Shown: one piece after another, positions 1 to 6,736 of the stretch
Position numbering within the stretch: the first letter of the stretch is position 1
How the letters are laid out: each line of letters starts with the position of its first letter
Assembly: GCA_016763715.1 (NCBI GenBank)
Contig: JAESTG010000045.1
Location: forward strand, 1 to 10,146
Origin: Flavobacteriaceae bacterium
GTDB taxonomy: Bacteria > Bacteroidota > Bacteroidia > Flavobacteriales > Flavobacteriaceae
Direction: 5' to 3'
Length of the DNA: 10,146 nucleotides
Translations under genes and position numbers: made by a program
Notes under the pieces: generated by a model
Seen by the model: the letters and a program-made list of their open reading frames with translations, nothing else
Told to the model about the DNA's origin: nothing
Database searches by the model: none

Positions 1-37
1 ATAATTTAATACTTGTTAATTCCTGATTAACCAATTT

Positions 38-1408
38 CTAATTATTCAGAATTAATTTTTTAGAAAGAAAGTGAAAACGTAAATAAAGGAGAACTGCAGA
101 AGTTGTTAAACCTGCTAATAGACCAATCCAAATGCCCGAACTTTTATATTCAGTATACATACTTAAATAGAAGGAAACAGGAAACCCTATCATCCAATAT
201 GCGATAAATGTGATTAGGGTAGGAATTTTTACATCTTGCATTCCACGAAGAGCACCCAACACCACTACCTGCACACCGTCACTTATCTGAAATATAGCTG
301 CTATTAGCAATAACTTAGAAGCGATAGTGAGTACTTGAAAATTATCTACAACATTTAATGGGTCGCTCTCATCCAGGTATAACTTTGGCATATCTACATT
401 AAACAAAAGAAATACTACAGCAAAAACAGAAGATAAAATAGTGGTCAGCAAGAAAATAGAAAAGGCAATGCGGCGTAATTCTCTAAATCGTTTTAATCCT
501 TTTTGGTTTCCTACCCGTATCGTGGCAGCCACACCAAGACCCATCGCTACCATAAATGTCATAGAAGAGAGATTTAGAGCAATTTGATTGGCCGCTTGAT
601 GGTTTTTCCCAAGTATACCTGAAAGCCAAATTGCTGATGTGAATATGGCCACTTCAAAAAACATTTGTAAAGCCGATGGAAAACCAAGGTTTATCAATTT
701 ATTCAGCATCTTTTTAGAAATTCTAAAAAATTTAATATGCAAAACATACTCTCGAGACTTATAATGTTGCGACATTAAAAACCAAAGATATATTACCATA
801 ATGAACCTTGACACTAATGTCCCAATGGCAGCACCAACCACTCCCATCCCTGGAAGTCCAAATTTTCCAAAGATAAAAAGGTAATTAAGCACCACGTTTA
901 CAACATTTGCGATGATAGTTGCATACATAGGGTATTTGGTCATTGAGAGTCCATCACTACATTGTTTGAATGCCTGAAAAACAATTAATGGAATTAAAGA
1001 AATCGCAACCAAATTGAGGTAAGGCATCGCTAGTTGCACCACTTCCTCAGGCTGCTTCATCAAATACATGAGAGGTTTAGCGAAAAACACCATTAGAAAC
1101 AACGCAATACCTAATATGGTACAAAGAAACAATCCGTGCTTAAAGGAGGATTTACCAACTGCAAAATTACCCTCACTATCAGCTTCAGCTACCAAAGGAG
1201 TAATGGCAGTAGAAAAACCAATCCCCAAAGACATTGCAATAAACATAAAACTATTTCCTAAAGAAACAGCAGCCAACTCTGCAGTACCTAATTGCCCAAC
1301 CATTATATTATCCACAAAACCTACCATGGTATGCCCTAACATCCCCAGAATAACTGGAGTGGCAAGTTTTACATTATATCGAAACTCTTTAGTGAATTGA
1401 CTAAGCAA
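38..1408 (-). CDS. MATE family multidrug/cation efflux transporter
   Basis: An inner-membrane MATE (multi-antimicrobial extrusion) antiporter, a family that exports cationic drugs or metabolites in exchange for Na+ or H+. The 456 residues are the usual MATE length and are very hydrophobic, consistent with 12 TM helices in two six-helix halves. Family-like stretches are the segment around residues 38-52 (GQLGTAELAAVSLGNS) in the N-lobe and LGVAATIRVGNQKG at about 291-304 in the C-lobe, where MATE proteins have a conserved RVGNxxG loop. The start is unusual. The reading frame opens after a stop at 1433-1435, contains no ATG before residue 23, and the natural N-terminus falls at a TTG (1406-1408). 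A start at Met23 would remove part of the first helix, so TTG is preferred. The gene is probably transcribed alone from the promoter at 1428-1462. The substrate cannot be told from sequence. Confidence 0.93.
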   Translation of the reverse strand: MLSQFTKEFRYNVKLATPVILGMLGHTMVGFVDNIMVGQLGTAELAAVSLGNSFMFIAMSLGIGFSTAITPLVAEADSEGNFAVGKSSFKHGLFLCTILGIALFLMVFFAKPLMYLMKQPEEVVQLAMPYLNLVAISLIPLIVFQAFKQCSDGLSMTKYPMYATIIANVVNVVLNYLFIFGKFGLPGMGVVGAAIGTLVSRFIMVIYLWFLMSQHYKSREYVLHIKFFRISKKMLNKLINLGFPSALQMFFEVAIFTSAIWLSGILGKNHQAANQIALNLSSMTFMVAMGLGVAATIRVGNQKGLKRFRELRRIAFSIFLLTTILSSVFAVVFLLFNVDMPKLYLDESDPLNVVDNFQVLTIASKLLLIAAIFQISDGVQVVVLGALRGMQDVKIPTLITFIAYWMIGFPVSFYLSMYTEYKSSGIWIGLLAGLTTSAVLLYLRFHFLSKKLILNN

Positions 1409-1427
1409 GATTGGTTCTCGTTTTAAG

Positions 1428-1462
1428 CAAAGTTAGAAAACCCTAAGATGGTTCTTACAAAA
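1428..1462 (-). promoter_or_regulatory. Bacteroidetes-type promoter for the MATE gene
   Basis: Read on the minus strand, TAACTTTG (1428-1435) fits the TAnnTTTG -7 box of the Bacteroidetes housekeeping sigma factor. A TTTTG at 1458-1462 lies 22 bases upstream and fits the -33 element. Transcription would start only about 15 bases before the TTG start codon. No Shine-Dalgarno is present, as is usual in this phylum. Confidence 0.6.
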
Positions 1463-1482
1463 GTTTATGATAATTAATGAAC

Positions 1483-1517
1483 AAAAAATCCGCTTCAAAT
1501 TGAATTGAGGCGGATTT
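1483..1517 (-). terminator. Rho-independent terminator after the AraC-type gene
   Basis: A 13-bp stem (1486-1498 with 1505-1517, one G-T wobble, outer AAATCCGC/GCGGATTT) encloses a 6-base loop. On the minus strand the stem runs into TTTTTT (1488-1483). The position, downstream of the AraC-type gene and before the MATE promoter, fits termination of that transcript and insulation of the MATE gene. Confidence 0.8.
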
Positions 1518-1713
1518 AAATTTGTCCAGAAAAAACGAAAAACCAACCAAACTAAGGAATTACGGGACAAATTATATATTAACTAAACTAGTTTACATTT
1601 ACTTTTTGATCAAATGTTTTTACTTGTAATGATTAACTAAATAATGATATATATATGATAATGAGGTTAAGCCTTATCAACCTTATCGTTTCCGAAGAAA
1701 AGTTACTCAACAT

Positions 1714-3183
1714 TTACACATTTAATGAGCTCAAGTATTGGGAAGGTGTTTGTGATAGAACCTTTCTGAAAGATTTATTAAAGGTTACTTTATTATTGAA
1801 TCCTACCTCATAGGCTACATCAATAATATTCAAATTTTTATTTTTATCGTTTTTCAAAATCTCTGTAGCTTCTTCAATACGATATCTATTTATTAGTTCA
1901 AAAAAGTTAAGACCAAAATGTTCATTTATTACTTGAGATGTATTGTGACGAGTAGTTCCCAATCGATCACTCACAATAGCCAAGCTAATATTATTTTGAC
2001 GATAAATCTTGTCAACTTCCAAAAGCTGCATTAACTGTTCCTTCAATTCAGTAGAAAAACTAGAGGTTAACCCAGATTTTTTATACTTGTCTTGGTGTTT
2101 GGCAAAGGTGGAAGTAAATAAATTCGGCATTAAATAAGACTTATAACCTATGTATAATACCATAGAAGCCATTGCTATAATCTGCACGTGATATAGAATA
2201 TCCGACCTTGGAATCAAGTCCGTTATGATAAACCCGTAAATAAAATATGATAGCACGTATACCTGAGTAAGTGTCACTAAATTCCGAATCCATTTTCTGG
2301 CGTCTTCAGTAATCCAACTGTAATTCTTAGCTTTTAAATAAACTCTCAGTGTTAGATATCCATAAATAAGTAAGGATAACAACTTAGTGCTAAAACCTAA
2401 TATTAAATATGGCATTTTATCAACCGTTCCTACCTCAAACATCATACGCAACTTCTCTTCTGCAGGTAATATAAAAAGTGGAATGGATATTATAATAATT
2501 ACAACAGTAGGTATGGCATGCAACCAATCAATTTTTCTGAATTGATAAGTAAGAGTAATTCTTTTGAAATAAAAGTAAATAAGTGGTCCATATAAATATG
2601 AAAAGATAGAGGACATAAGCAAAGTATGTGGTGCTCTAAATTGTAAATTGGTATTGAACAAAAACAAATGAAATATAAATACCGAGTGGACAAGTACAAA
2701 AATACTAATTAAAATAGCTGCCGTTCTATCCTTCTTTTTCCCTAACAATAACATGAACCCAATAAAGAAGCCTATCAATGCTGAAAACAAATAGAAGAAG
2801 TTCAACCAACCAAAATTGAGAGAATACTTACGCTGTAGTTCTATAAATTCTGGGGCATCATCGAAACGCTTAAAATAAGCAGTATCTAAAAATCCATTGT
2901 CCCCTGAATATTTTATGTATTTTTCCAAATAGATACTCGCATTTACCACATCATTATTCCGTGCAGCTATAATGGCCATATCTTCAAACATTTGAATAGA
3001 GTCCTGTTCAAATCTACTTTGGTCTTGCTCCTTCATAAATACAAAAGAGGGATTTGACTCATCTTGAACCACAGCATCCATACCTAAACTACCGGCAAAT
3101 GCATAGACATTATTATTGGATACAATAAAGACCAATAACAACGCAAACAACGGCAATCTCAATATGGTTGTATATTTAAACAT
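1714..3183 (-). CDS. Membrane-bound AraC-family transcriptional regulator (7TM plus HTH)
   Basis: A 489-residue regulator with a sensor-like architecture. A signal-anchor or signal peptide covers about 1-29, an extracytoplasmic region of about 90 residues follows (30-122), and then come about seven hydrophobic helices (roughly 126-148, 153-177, 190-207, 220-240, 257-281, 301-322, 330-350). The cytoplasmic C-terminus (about 370-489) carries a complete AraC double HTH: the first helix pair is near 396-420, and the second is near 453-484 with the family signature IIDVAYEVGFNNKVTFNKSF followed by the typical TPSQYL ending. Membrane-tethered AraC proteins of this kind are common in Flavobacteriia and are assumed to sense an envelope or extracellular signal and act on DNA from the membrane. 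The ligand and targets are unknown. The gene stands alone, with its own terminator at 1483-1517, so it is probably monocistronic. The ATG start puts the signal peptide at the N-terminus. Confidence 0.9.
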   Translation of the reverse strand: MFKYTTILRLPLFALLLVFIVSNNNVYAFAGSLGMDAVVQDESNPSFVFMKEQDQSRFEQDSIQMFEDMAIIAARNNDVVNASIYLEKYIKYSGDNGFLDTAYFKRFDDAPEFIELQRKYSLNFGWLNFFYLFSALIGFFIGFMLLLGKKKDRTAAILISIFVLVHSVFIFHLFLFNTNLQFRAPHTLLMSSIFSYLYGPLIYFYFKRITLTYQFRKIDWLHAIPTVVIIIISIPLFILPAEEKLRMMFEVGTVDKMPYLILGFSTKLLSLLIYGYLTLRVYLKAKNYSWITEDARKWIRNLVTLTQVYVLSYFIYGFIITDLIPRSDILYHVQIIAMASMVLYIGYKSYLMPNLFTSTFAKHQDKYKKSGLTSSFSTELKEQLMQLLEVDKIYRQNNISLAIVSDRLGTTRHNTSQVINEHFGLNFFELINRYRIEEATEILKNDKNKNLNIIDVAYEVGFNNKVTFNKSFRKVLSQTPSQYLSSLNV

Positions 3184-3207
3184 GGGTTAGTGCGGTTATC
3201 GCTTATC

Positions 3208-3215
3208 TAAAGATA
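3208..3215 (-). promoter_or_regulatory. Putative -7 box of the AraC-type gene
   Basis: The minus-strand TATCTTTA matches TAnnTTTG at all but the last position and lies 25 bases before the ATG. The same octamer precedes the polyphosphate kinase gene at 5712-5719. No clear -33 TTG is seen at the expected distance. Confidence 0.4.
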
Positions 3216-3295
3216 CAAATTGTTTCCTAATACCGAATGCCTTAAGGTAATTCCCGATAATAGTTTACTCTATGTAGCCGATAAACACTTACCAT

Positions 3296-3309
3296 TAATT
3301 GATCAATTA
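3296..3309. repeat. 14-bp perfect palindrome upstream of the AraC-type gene
   Basis: TAATTGATCAATTA is a perfect palindrome about 115 bp upstream of the AraC-type start codon and about 80 bp downstream of the M28 peptidase stop. It shares the TTGATCAA core with the palindrome at 1605-1614 on the other side of the same gene. It could be an operator for a dimeric regulator, or chance in AT-rich DNA. Confidence 0.35.
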
Positions 3310-3389
3310 TTAGGCTGAATAAAAAAGTGATTTACATAAAATTAAGAGCAGACACCTATATATGTCAGGCGCTTAACAACAATTAAAGA

Positions 3390-4784
3390 CTACTTAACAA
3401 TCCCATACTTATCAAATAAGTACACCAAACTTGCCATTGCAGCACCTCCTAATTCCAGTTCGCGCTTATTCACTGCATCAAAAGTGTCATTTGCAGCGTG
3501 ATGGTAATCGAAATAGCGTTGAGAATCGGGTCGTAAACCGGAAAGAACCATCTTGTCATTTTTCGGTGGACCAATATCTGCTCCGCTTCCTCCCAATTCA
3601 AAATAAGTAATGTAATAAGGCTTAAATAGTGCTTCCCATTCTCTAACTTGAGCAAAATTAGCCTCATCAGTATCAAAAGAGAATCCTCTTGGCGTAAATC
3701 CTCCTGCATCACTTTCCAAAGCAAAAATGTGTTCTTCTTGTTTTCTTTTAGCTTCTTCTGCATACTTTTTACCACCTCTCAGACCATTTTCTTCATTCAT
3801 AAATAACACCACTCTAATACTATGGCGTGGTTGATAGTTTATTTTTTTGAATAACCGCAATACTTCCATGGACTGCACGCATCCCGCACCATCATCATGT
3901 GAACCATCCCCCAAATCCCAAGAATCTAAATGACCACCTACAACCATATATTTATTTGGAAACTCACTTCCGGTAATTTCACCTATGACGTTATAAGATT
4001 GAACATCTTTATATACTCTACAATTTTGCTTGAAATAAAATTTTATATCCGATTTTAACTTCAGTGCATTACTCAAATATCTAGCTCCGTTGGTACTAAT
4101 GGCACATGCAGGAATTCTTTGATTTAATGGTAAATCACCATAGCTCATAGAACCAGTATGCGGAAAATCATCATCTCTAAGTGTCATAGAACGTACAACG
4201 ATGCCAACAGCACCATATTTAGCGGCTTCCATAGCGCCAGCATAACGCTGGTTAACACAGCCACCATACGCATTAAAAGTGTTTATTATATTGGCTTGCA
4301 TGGGTCTATTATAAAAAACAATTTTTCCTTCGATTTGCTCCTTCCCATAGTTCTCTAAATCTTCAATACCTGAGACCTCTATCACTTCAGCTTTTAACCC
4401 GCCTGCTGGAGTTGGAACAGAGCCACCTAAAGCACAAATATCCTGCACACTAGTAATACCAGGTGCAGTTTCAATGAAAGCGTACTCTGGAATGCCACGT
4501 GTCCACTTAGGAACCATTACGGGCTGTAACCAGACTTTATCCAACCCTAACTTATCAAGTTCTTCTTTCGTGTATTGAACAGCTTTCTCTGCTTCAAGTG
4601 AACCAGAAAGTCTACCTCCAATTTGTGTTGACAAATCATCAAGCCAATCATAACTTTTGCCGTCAAGCAGAGCCATATCATATAAACTACGAATAGTAAG
4701 AGAGTCTTGTTGGTTGACATTTTGCGCAAAACTAATAGAGATAGATAATAGTGCAAGGAAACTAAATAGTCGCGTTTTTTTCAT
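3390..4784 (-). CDS. Secreted M28-family zinc metallopeptidase with PA domain
   Basis: A 464-residue exported aminopeptidase or carboxypeptidase of the M28 family, which binds two metal ions and cleaves terminal residues from peptides. Residues 1-20 form a signal peptide ending SISFAQ. A PA (protease-associated) region lies about 130-260, with AAKYGAVGIVVRSM at its core. The catalytic part follows with all expected ligands: GGHLDSWD (His285), DDGAG (297-301), NEENG with the Glu pair 331-332, ESDAGG (357-362, Asp359) and YHHAAND (427-433) with the last His ligand. The protein therefore looks intact and active. It would work in the periplasm or outside the cell in peptide scavenging. The start is 26 bp after the polyphosphate kinase gene with no convincing promoter between, so the two are probably cotranscribed. 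Exact substrate preference cannot be read from the sequence. Confidence 0.93.
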   Translation of the reverse strand: MKKTRLFSFLALLSISISFAQNVNQQDSLTIRSLYDMALLDGKSYDWLDDLSTQIGGRLSGSLEAEKAVQYTKEELDKLGLDKVWLQPVMVPKWTRGIPEYAFIETAPGITSVQDICALGGSVPTPAGGLKAEVIEVSGIEDLENYGKEQIEGKIVFYNRPMQANIINTFNAYGGCVNQRYAGAMEAAKYGAVGIVVRSMTLRDDDFPHTGSMSYGDLPLNQRIPACAISTNGARYLSNALKLKSDIKFYFKQNCRVYKDVQSYNVIGEITGSEFPNKYMVVGGHLDSWDLGDGSHDDGAGCVQSMEVLRLFKKINYQPRHSIRVVLFMNEENGLRGGKKYAEEAKRKQEEHIFALESDAGGFTPRGFSFDTDEANFAQVREWEALFKPYYITYFELGGSGADIGPPKNDKMVLSGLRPDSQRYFDYHHAANDTFDAVNKRELELGGAAMASLVYLFDKYGIVK

Positions 4785-4810
4785 TCTTTTAAAATATATA
4801 AATAGGATAG

Positions 4811-5689
4811 TTATTCGTTGTTCAACTGCTGTTTAAACTCATCAATCCGAGCTTTCAACTTAGCATCAAGTTCAGGTTCTTTGATGTCACTGTACTTTCC
4901 TAATTCTTCCAATAAAATGGAAGCTACCAATAATCGCGCAGCTGGTTTATTATCGGCTGGAATATTATACCAAGGAGCGTTAGGTTTAGAAGTCTTATTT
5001 ATAGCCTCCTCATAACATCTCATATAATCATCCCATAATTTTCGTTCTTTGAGATCATCTGGGGAGAATTTCCAGTGTTTATTTCGTTTCTCCAATCTAC
5101 GAATTAATCTATTTTTTTGTTCGTTTTTAGATACATTCAAAAAGAATTTGAAGATTATCGTTCCATTTTGAGCAATGGTTTTTTCAAAATTCACAATCTG
5201 TTTAAACCGATCTGCCCAAAAGTCATCATTGACATCGTCCACGGAATGTATTTGCGGTAAATTCTCCCCCAAAATATACTCAGGGTGAACACGAGTGACG
5301 AGTACATTCTCATAGTGAGTTCTATTAAAAACCCCAAATTTACCACGAGCAGGAAGCGCAATATAATGCCTCCACAAATAATCATGTTTCCGCTCCAGAT
5401 CTGTCGGCACCTTAAAACTATGCACAACAACACCTCTAGCGTTAAAATCCTTGAAGACCTCTCTAATTAAACTATCTTTTCCTGCGGTATCCATTCCTTG
5501 CAAACACACTAAAACTGCATATTTACCATGTGCATACAACGTATCCTGAAGATCTCCTAGTCGCTCCCGCGTATCTTCTAAAGCCGCTTCAAGTTCTTTT
5601 TTTGAGGCTCCAAAATCCTCATTGGTGACAGATTCTGATATTTTAATATCTTCTGAAATTAAATATGTAGAACTAAGTATTGTATTCAT
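4811..5689 (-). CDS. ppk2: Polyphosphate kinase 2 family protein (PPK2)
   Basis: A cytoplasmic kinase that transfers phosphate between polyphosphate and nucleotides. The 292 residues match single-domain PPK2 enzymes. A Walker A loop is present at 65-73 (GMDTAGKDS). Next comes the family block HDYLWRHYIALPARGKFGVF (102-121), NRTHYE with VLVTRVHPEY (about 122-138), and the lid region rich in basic residues (RRLEKRNKHWKFSPDDL, 197-213) before KLWDDYM. This pattern is closest to class III PPK2 proteins, which in characterised members phosphorylate both nucleoside mono- and diphosphates from polyphosphate. The class assignment is inferred from motif style only. It is the first gene of a probable two-gene unit with the M28 peptidase. 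The ATG is preceded by AGGAGG only two bases upstream, too close for a classical Shine-Dalgarno. Upstream there is a TATCTTTA -7 box. Confidence 0.94.
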   Translation of the reverse strand: MNTILSSTYLISEDIKISESVTNEDFGASKKELEAALEDTRERLGDLQDTLYAHGKYAVLVCLQGMDTAGKDSLIREVFKDFNARGVVVHSFKVPTDLERKHDYLWRHYIALPARGKFGVFNRTHYENVLVTRVHPEYILGENLPQIHSVDDVNDDFWADRFKQIVNFEKTIAQNGTIIFKFFLNVSKNEQKNRLIRRLEKRNKHWKFSPDDLKERKLWDDYMRCYEEAINKTSKPNAPWYNIPADNKPAARLLVASILLEELGKYSDIKEPELDAKLKARIDEFKQQLNNE

Positions 5690-5711
5690 TACCTCCTAAT
5701 TTGAATGTGTC

Positions 5712-5719
5712 TAAAGATA
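5712..5719 (-). promoter_or_regulatory. Putative -7 box of the ppk2-M28 unit
   Basis: The minus-strand TATCTTTA lies 22 bases upstream of the ppk2 ATG and matches TAnnTTTG except for the last base. It is identical to the candidate box of the AraC-type gene. No good -33 TTG is visible. Confidence 0.45.
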
Positions 5720-5817
5720 GAAAAGATTCCATGAATAGACTTTTATTTAATGCATTGCTTCATTGGCATAATTACATCAAAGACGGTAGTTACACAATGA
5801 ATTTAACAGAACTTGAA

Positions 5818-5859
5818 GTCAATATATTAGAGTTTTAACATATTAAAGGTCAATATATT
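5818..5859. repeat. 11-bp direct repeat in the divergent promoter region
   Basis: GTCAATATATT occurs at 5818-5828 and again at 5849-5859. The copies are 31 bp apart, about three helical turns, in the 224-bp gap between ppk2 and the divergent gene. The second copy overlaps the TATATTTG box. This could be a pair of operator half-sites or a duplicated promoter. The AT-rich composition makes chance possible. Confidence 0.35.
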
Positions 5860-5861
5860 TG
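5854..5861 (+). promoter_or_regulatory. -7 box for the six-cysteine exported protein gene
   Basis: TATATTTG is a full match to TAnnTTTG, 52 bases before the ATG at 5914. The -33 region is AT-rich without a clean TTG. The box lies inside the second copy of the direct repeat GTCAATATATT (5818-5828 and 5849-5859). Confidence 0.5.
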
Positions 5862-5913
5862 CATTATTTGGTTTTTATTAGGAAATTTCCTACTTATTAT
5901 AACCCCAAAACAT

Positions 5914-6702
5914 ATGAATAAAACAATTACACTCATCGCTTTCTTTGCTCTCATCTCAACAGTCACCTACGCTGTTGAATGCGAAGTGGCGTACCAAGAT
6001 GCTACTTATGGCTATCAACATGCCGAAACTGCCATGGAGGCAAATAATGTTGAACAGCTAAAACAGTACGCCAACCGTTCCAAAATCGCTATTAGAAAAG
6101 TACTCCTGTCTACAGAGAAATGTGGTTGTCAGGATGCCAATAATGCGAGTTACGATGCTTTAACCAATTTAGACAAAGCATTGGAAAAAGAAAAATTTGA
6201 AGCTATTCGAATGTTTGTTAATCGAGCTAGGAAGAATGCGAAGGATATTATTATTGCATTAGATATCTGTAGCGCGACCGATCCTGCGTTTGCATTGAAG
6301 GAAACCGAAGGTAATATTCTTGCTCAAGAAAAACTATTATTAGAACAACAACAAAAATTACTCGAGCAACAAGAAAAATTAAGAGTCCAACTTGAAGAAC
6401 AAAGGAAACTTCAAGCAGAAATTGCGATACAAAAGGAAGAAATGTTAGAGCTACAGAGAAAAGTACGCTTAGCTTCTGAATTAGATTTAACCCAATTGGA
6501 AACACTTATTAATGATTTCACACAAACCATGGGTTGCAAAGACACACAACCTCTTACCGAATCTTCTTATCTAAAAACAGAACATGAATTAGGGTTAGAA
6601 ACCCTAGAAGCCACCAAGGCTTTCTATGTAGAAAAAGCAAAAGAAATGGCTAACAACTTGCTCAACAGATTGTCAAGTTGCGAATGGAAAACTGAAAAGT
6701 AA
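5914..6702 (+). CDS. Exported hypothetical protein with six cysteines and coiled coil
   Basis: I do not recognise a named family. The 262-residue product starts with a clear signal peptide (1-20, ending VTYA), so it is periplasmic or surface-exposed. The mature part has three zones. A helical N-terminal region (21-120) contains Cys23, Cys70, Cys72 and Cys119. A long Gln/Glu/Leu-rich coiled coil (about 130-190) has near-repeats such as LLEQQQK and LLEQQEK. A C-terminal helical region (191-262) contains Cys208 and Cys256. Cysteines with this spacing in an exported protein suggest disulfides that pin helices together on either side of the coil. The N-terminal half looks internally paired: residues 28-66 and 78-114 both read as two-helix units ending near a cysteine. 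It is the only plus-strand gene in the window, is divergent from ppk2 and convergent with the response regulator, and has its own promoter and a shared terminator. Confidence 0.85.
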   Translation: MNKTITLIAFFALISTVTYAVECEVAYQDATYGYQHAETAMEANNVEQLKQYANRSKIAIRKVLLSTEKCGCQDANNASYDALTNLDKALEKEKFEAIRMFVNRARKNAKDIIIALDICSATDPAFALKETEGNILAQEKLLLEQQQKLLEQQEKLRVQLEEQRKLQAEIAIQKEEMLELQRKVRLASELDLTQLETLINDFTQTMGCKDTQPLTESSYLKTEHELGLETLEATKAFYVEKAKEMANNLLNRLSSCEWKTEK

Positions 6703-6711
6703 TAGAAATAT

Positions 6712-6735
6712 GAGCTATCTGGAAACGGGTAGCTC
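6712..6735. terminator. Terminator hairpin between convergent genes
   Basis: A 9-bp stem (6712-6720 with 6727-6735, two T-G wobbles; core GAGCTATC/GGTAGCTC) with loop GGAAAC sits in the 34-bp gap between two convergent stop codons. On the plus strand it is followed by TTTACTTTG, a modest U-tract. The minus-strand side is followed by an AT-rich tract. It probably serves the plus-strand gene and perhaps both. Confidence 0.6.
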
Positions 6736-6736
6736 T

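Larger units (their letters stand above)
1409..1713. other. 305-bp structured intergenic region, no gene
   Basis: This gap separates two minus-strand genes. It holds the MATE promoter and a strong terminator (both listed separately), an inverted repeat AATTTGTCC/GGACAAATT (1519-1527 and 1565-1573), a 12-bp palindrome TAAACTAGTTTA (1584-1595), a 10-bp palindrome TTTGATCAAA (1605-1614), and a weak bulged hairpin at 1657-1678. On the plus strand, TAAATTTG (1517-1524) resembles a -7 box. It is followed by AAACCAACCAAACTAA, reminiscent of flavobacterial mRNA leaders, but no plausible ORF follows. I see no coding capacity here. Confidence 0.6.

Noticed and set aside
15..31. GTTAAT/ATTAAC hairpin just after the MATE stop codon
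   Set aside because: Only six AT-rich pairs and no U-tract; too weak to call a terminator.
1660..1809. Plus-strand ORF of about 49 codons entering the AraC-type gene
   Set aside because: It is the antisense of the conserved HTH C-terminus and has no initiation signal; a shadow frame.
3372..3400. Direct repeat CTTAACAA around the M28 stop codon
   Set aside because: Only 8 bp, AT-rich and half inside a coding region; no hairpin or terminator forms.
4714..4731. GG-N10-GC pattern resembling a sigma-54 promoter (TTGGTTGACATTTTGC)
   Set aside because: It lies inside the M28 coding region, points antisense, and matches only the invariant GG and GC; expected by chance.
5797..5838. Tiny plus-strand ORF of 13 codons (MNLTELEVNILEF) in the divergent promoter region
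   Set aside because: Too short, lies upstream of the mapped -7 box, has no initiation signal and no recognisable similarity.
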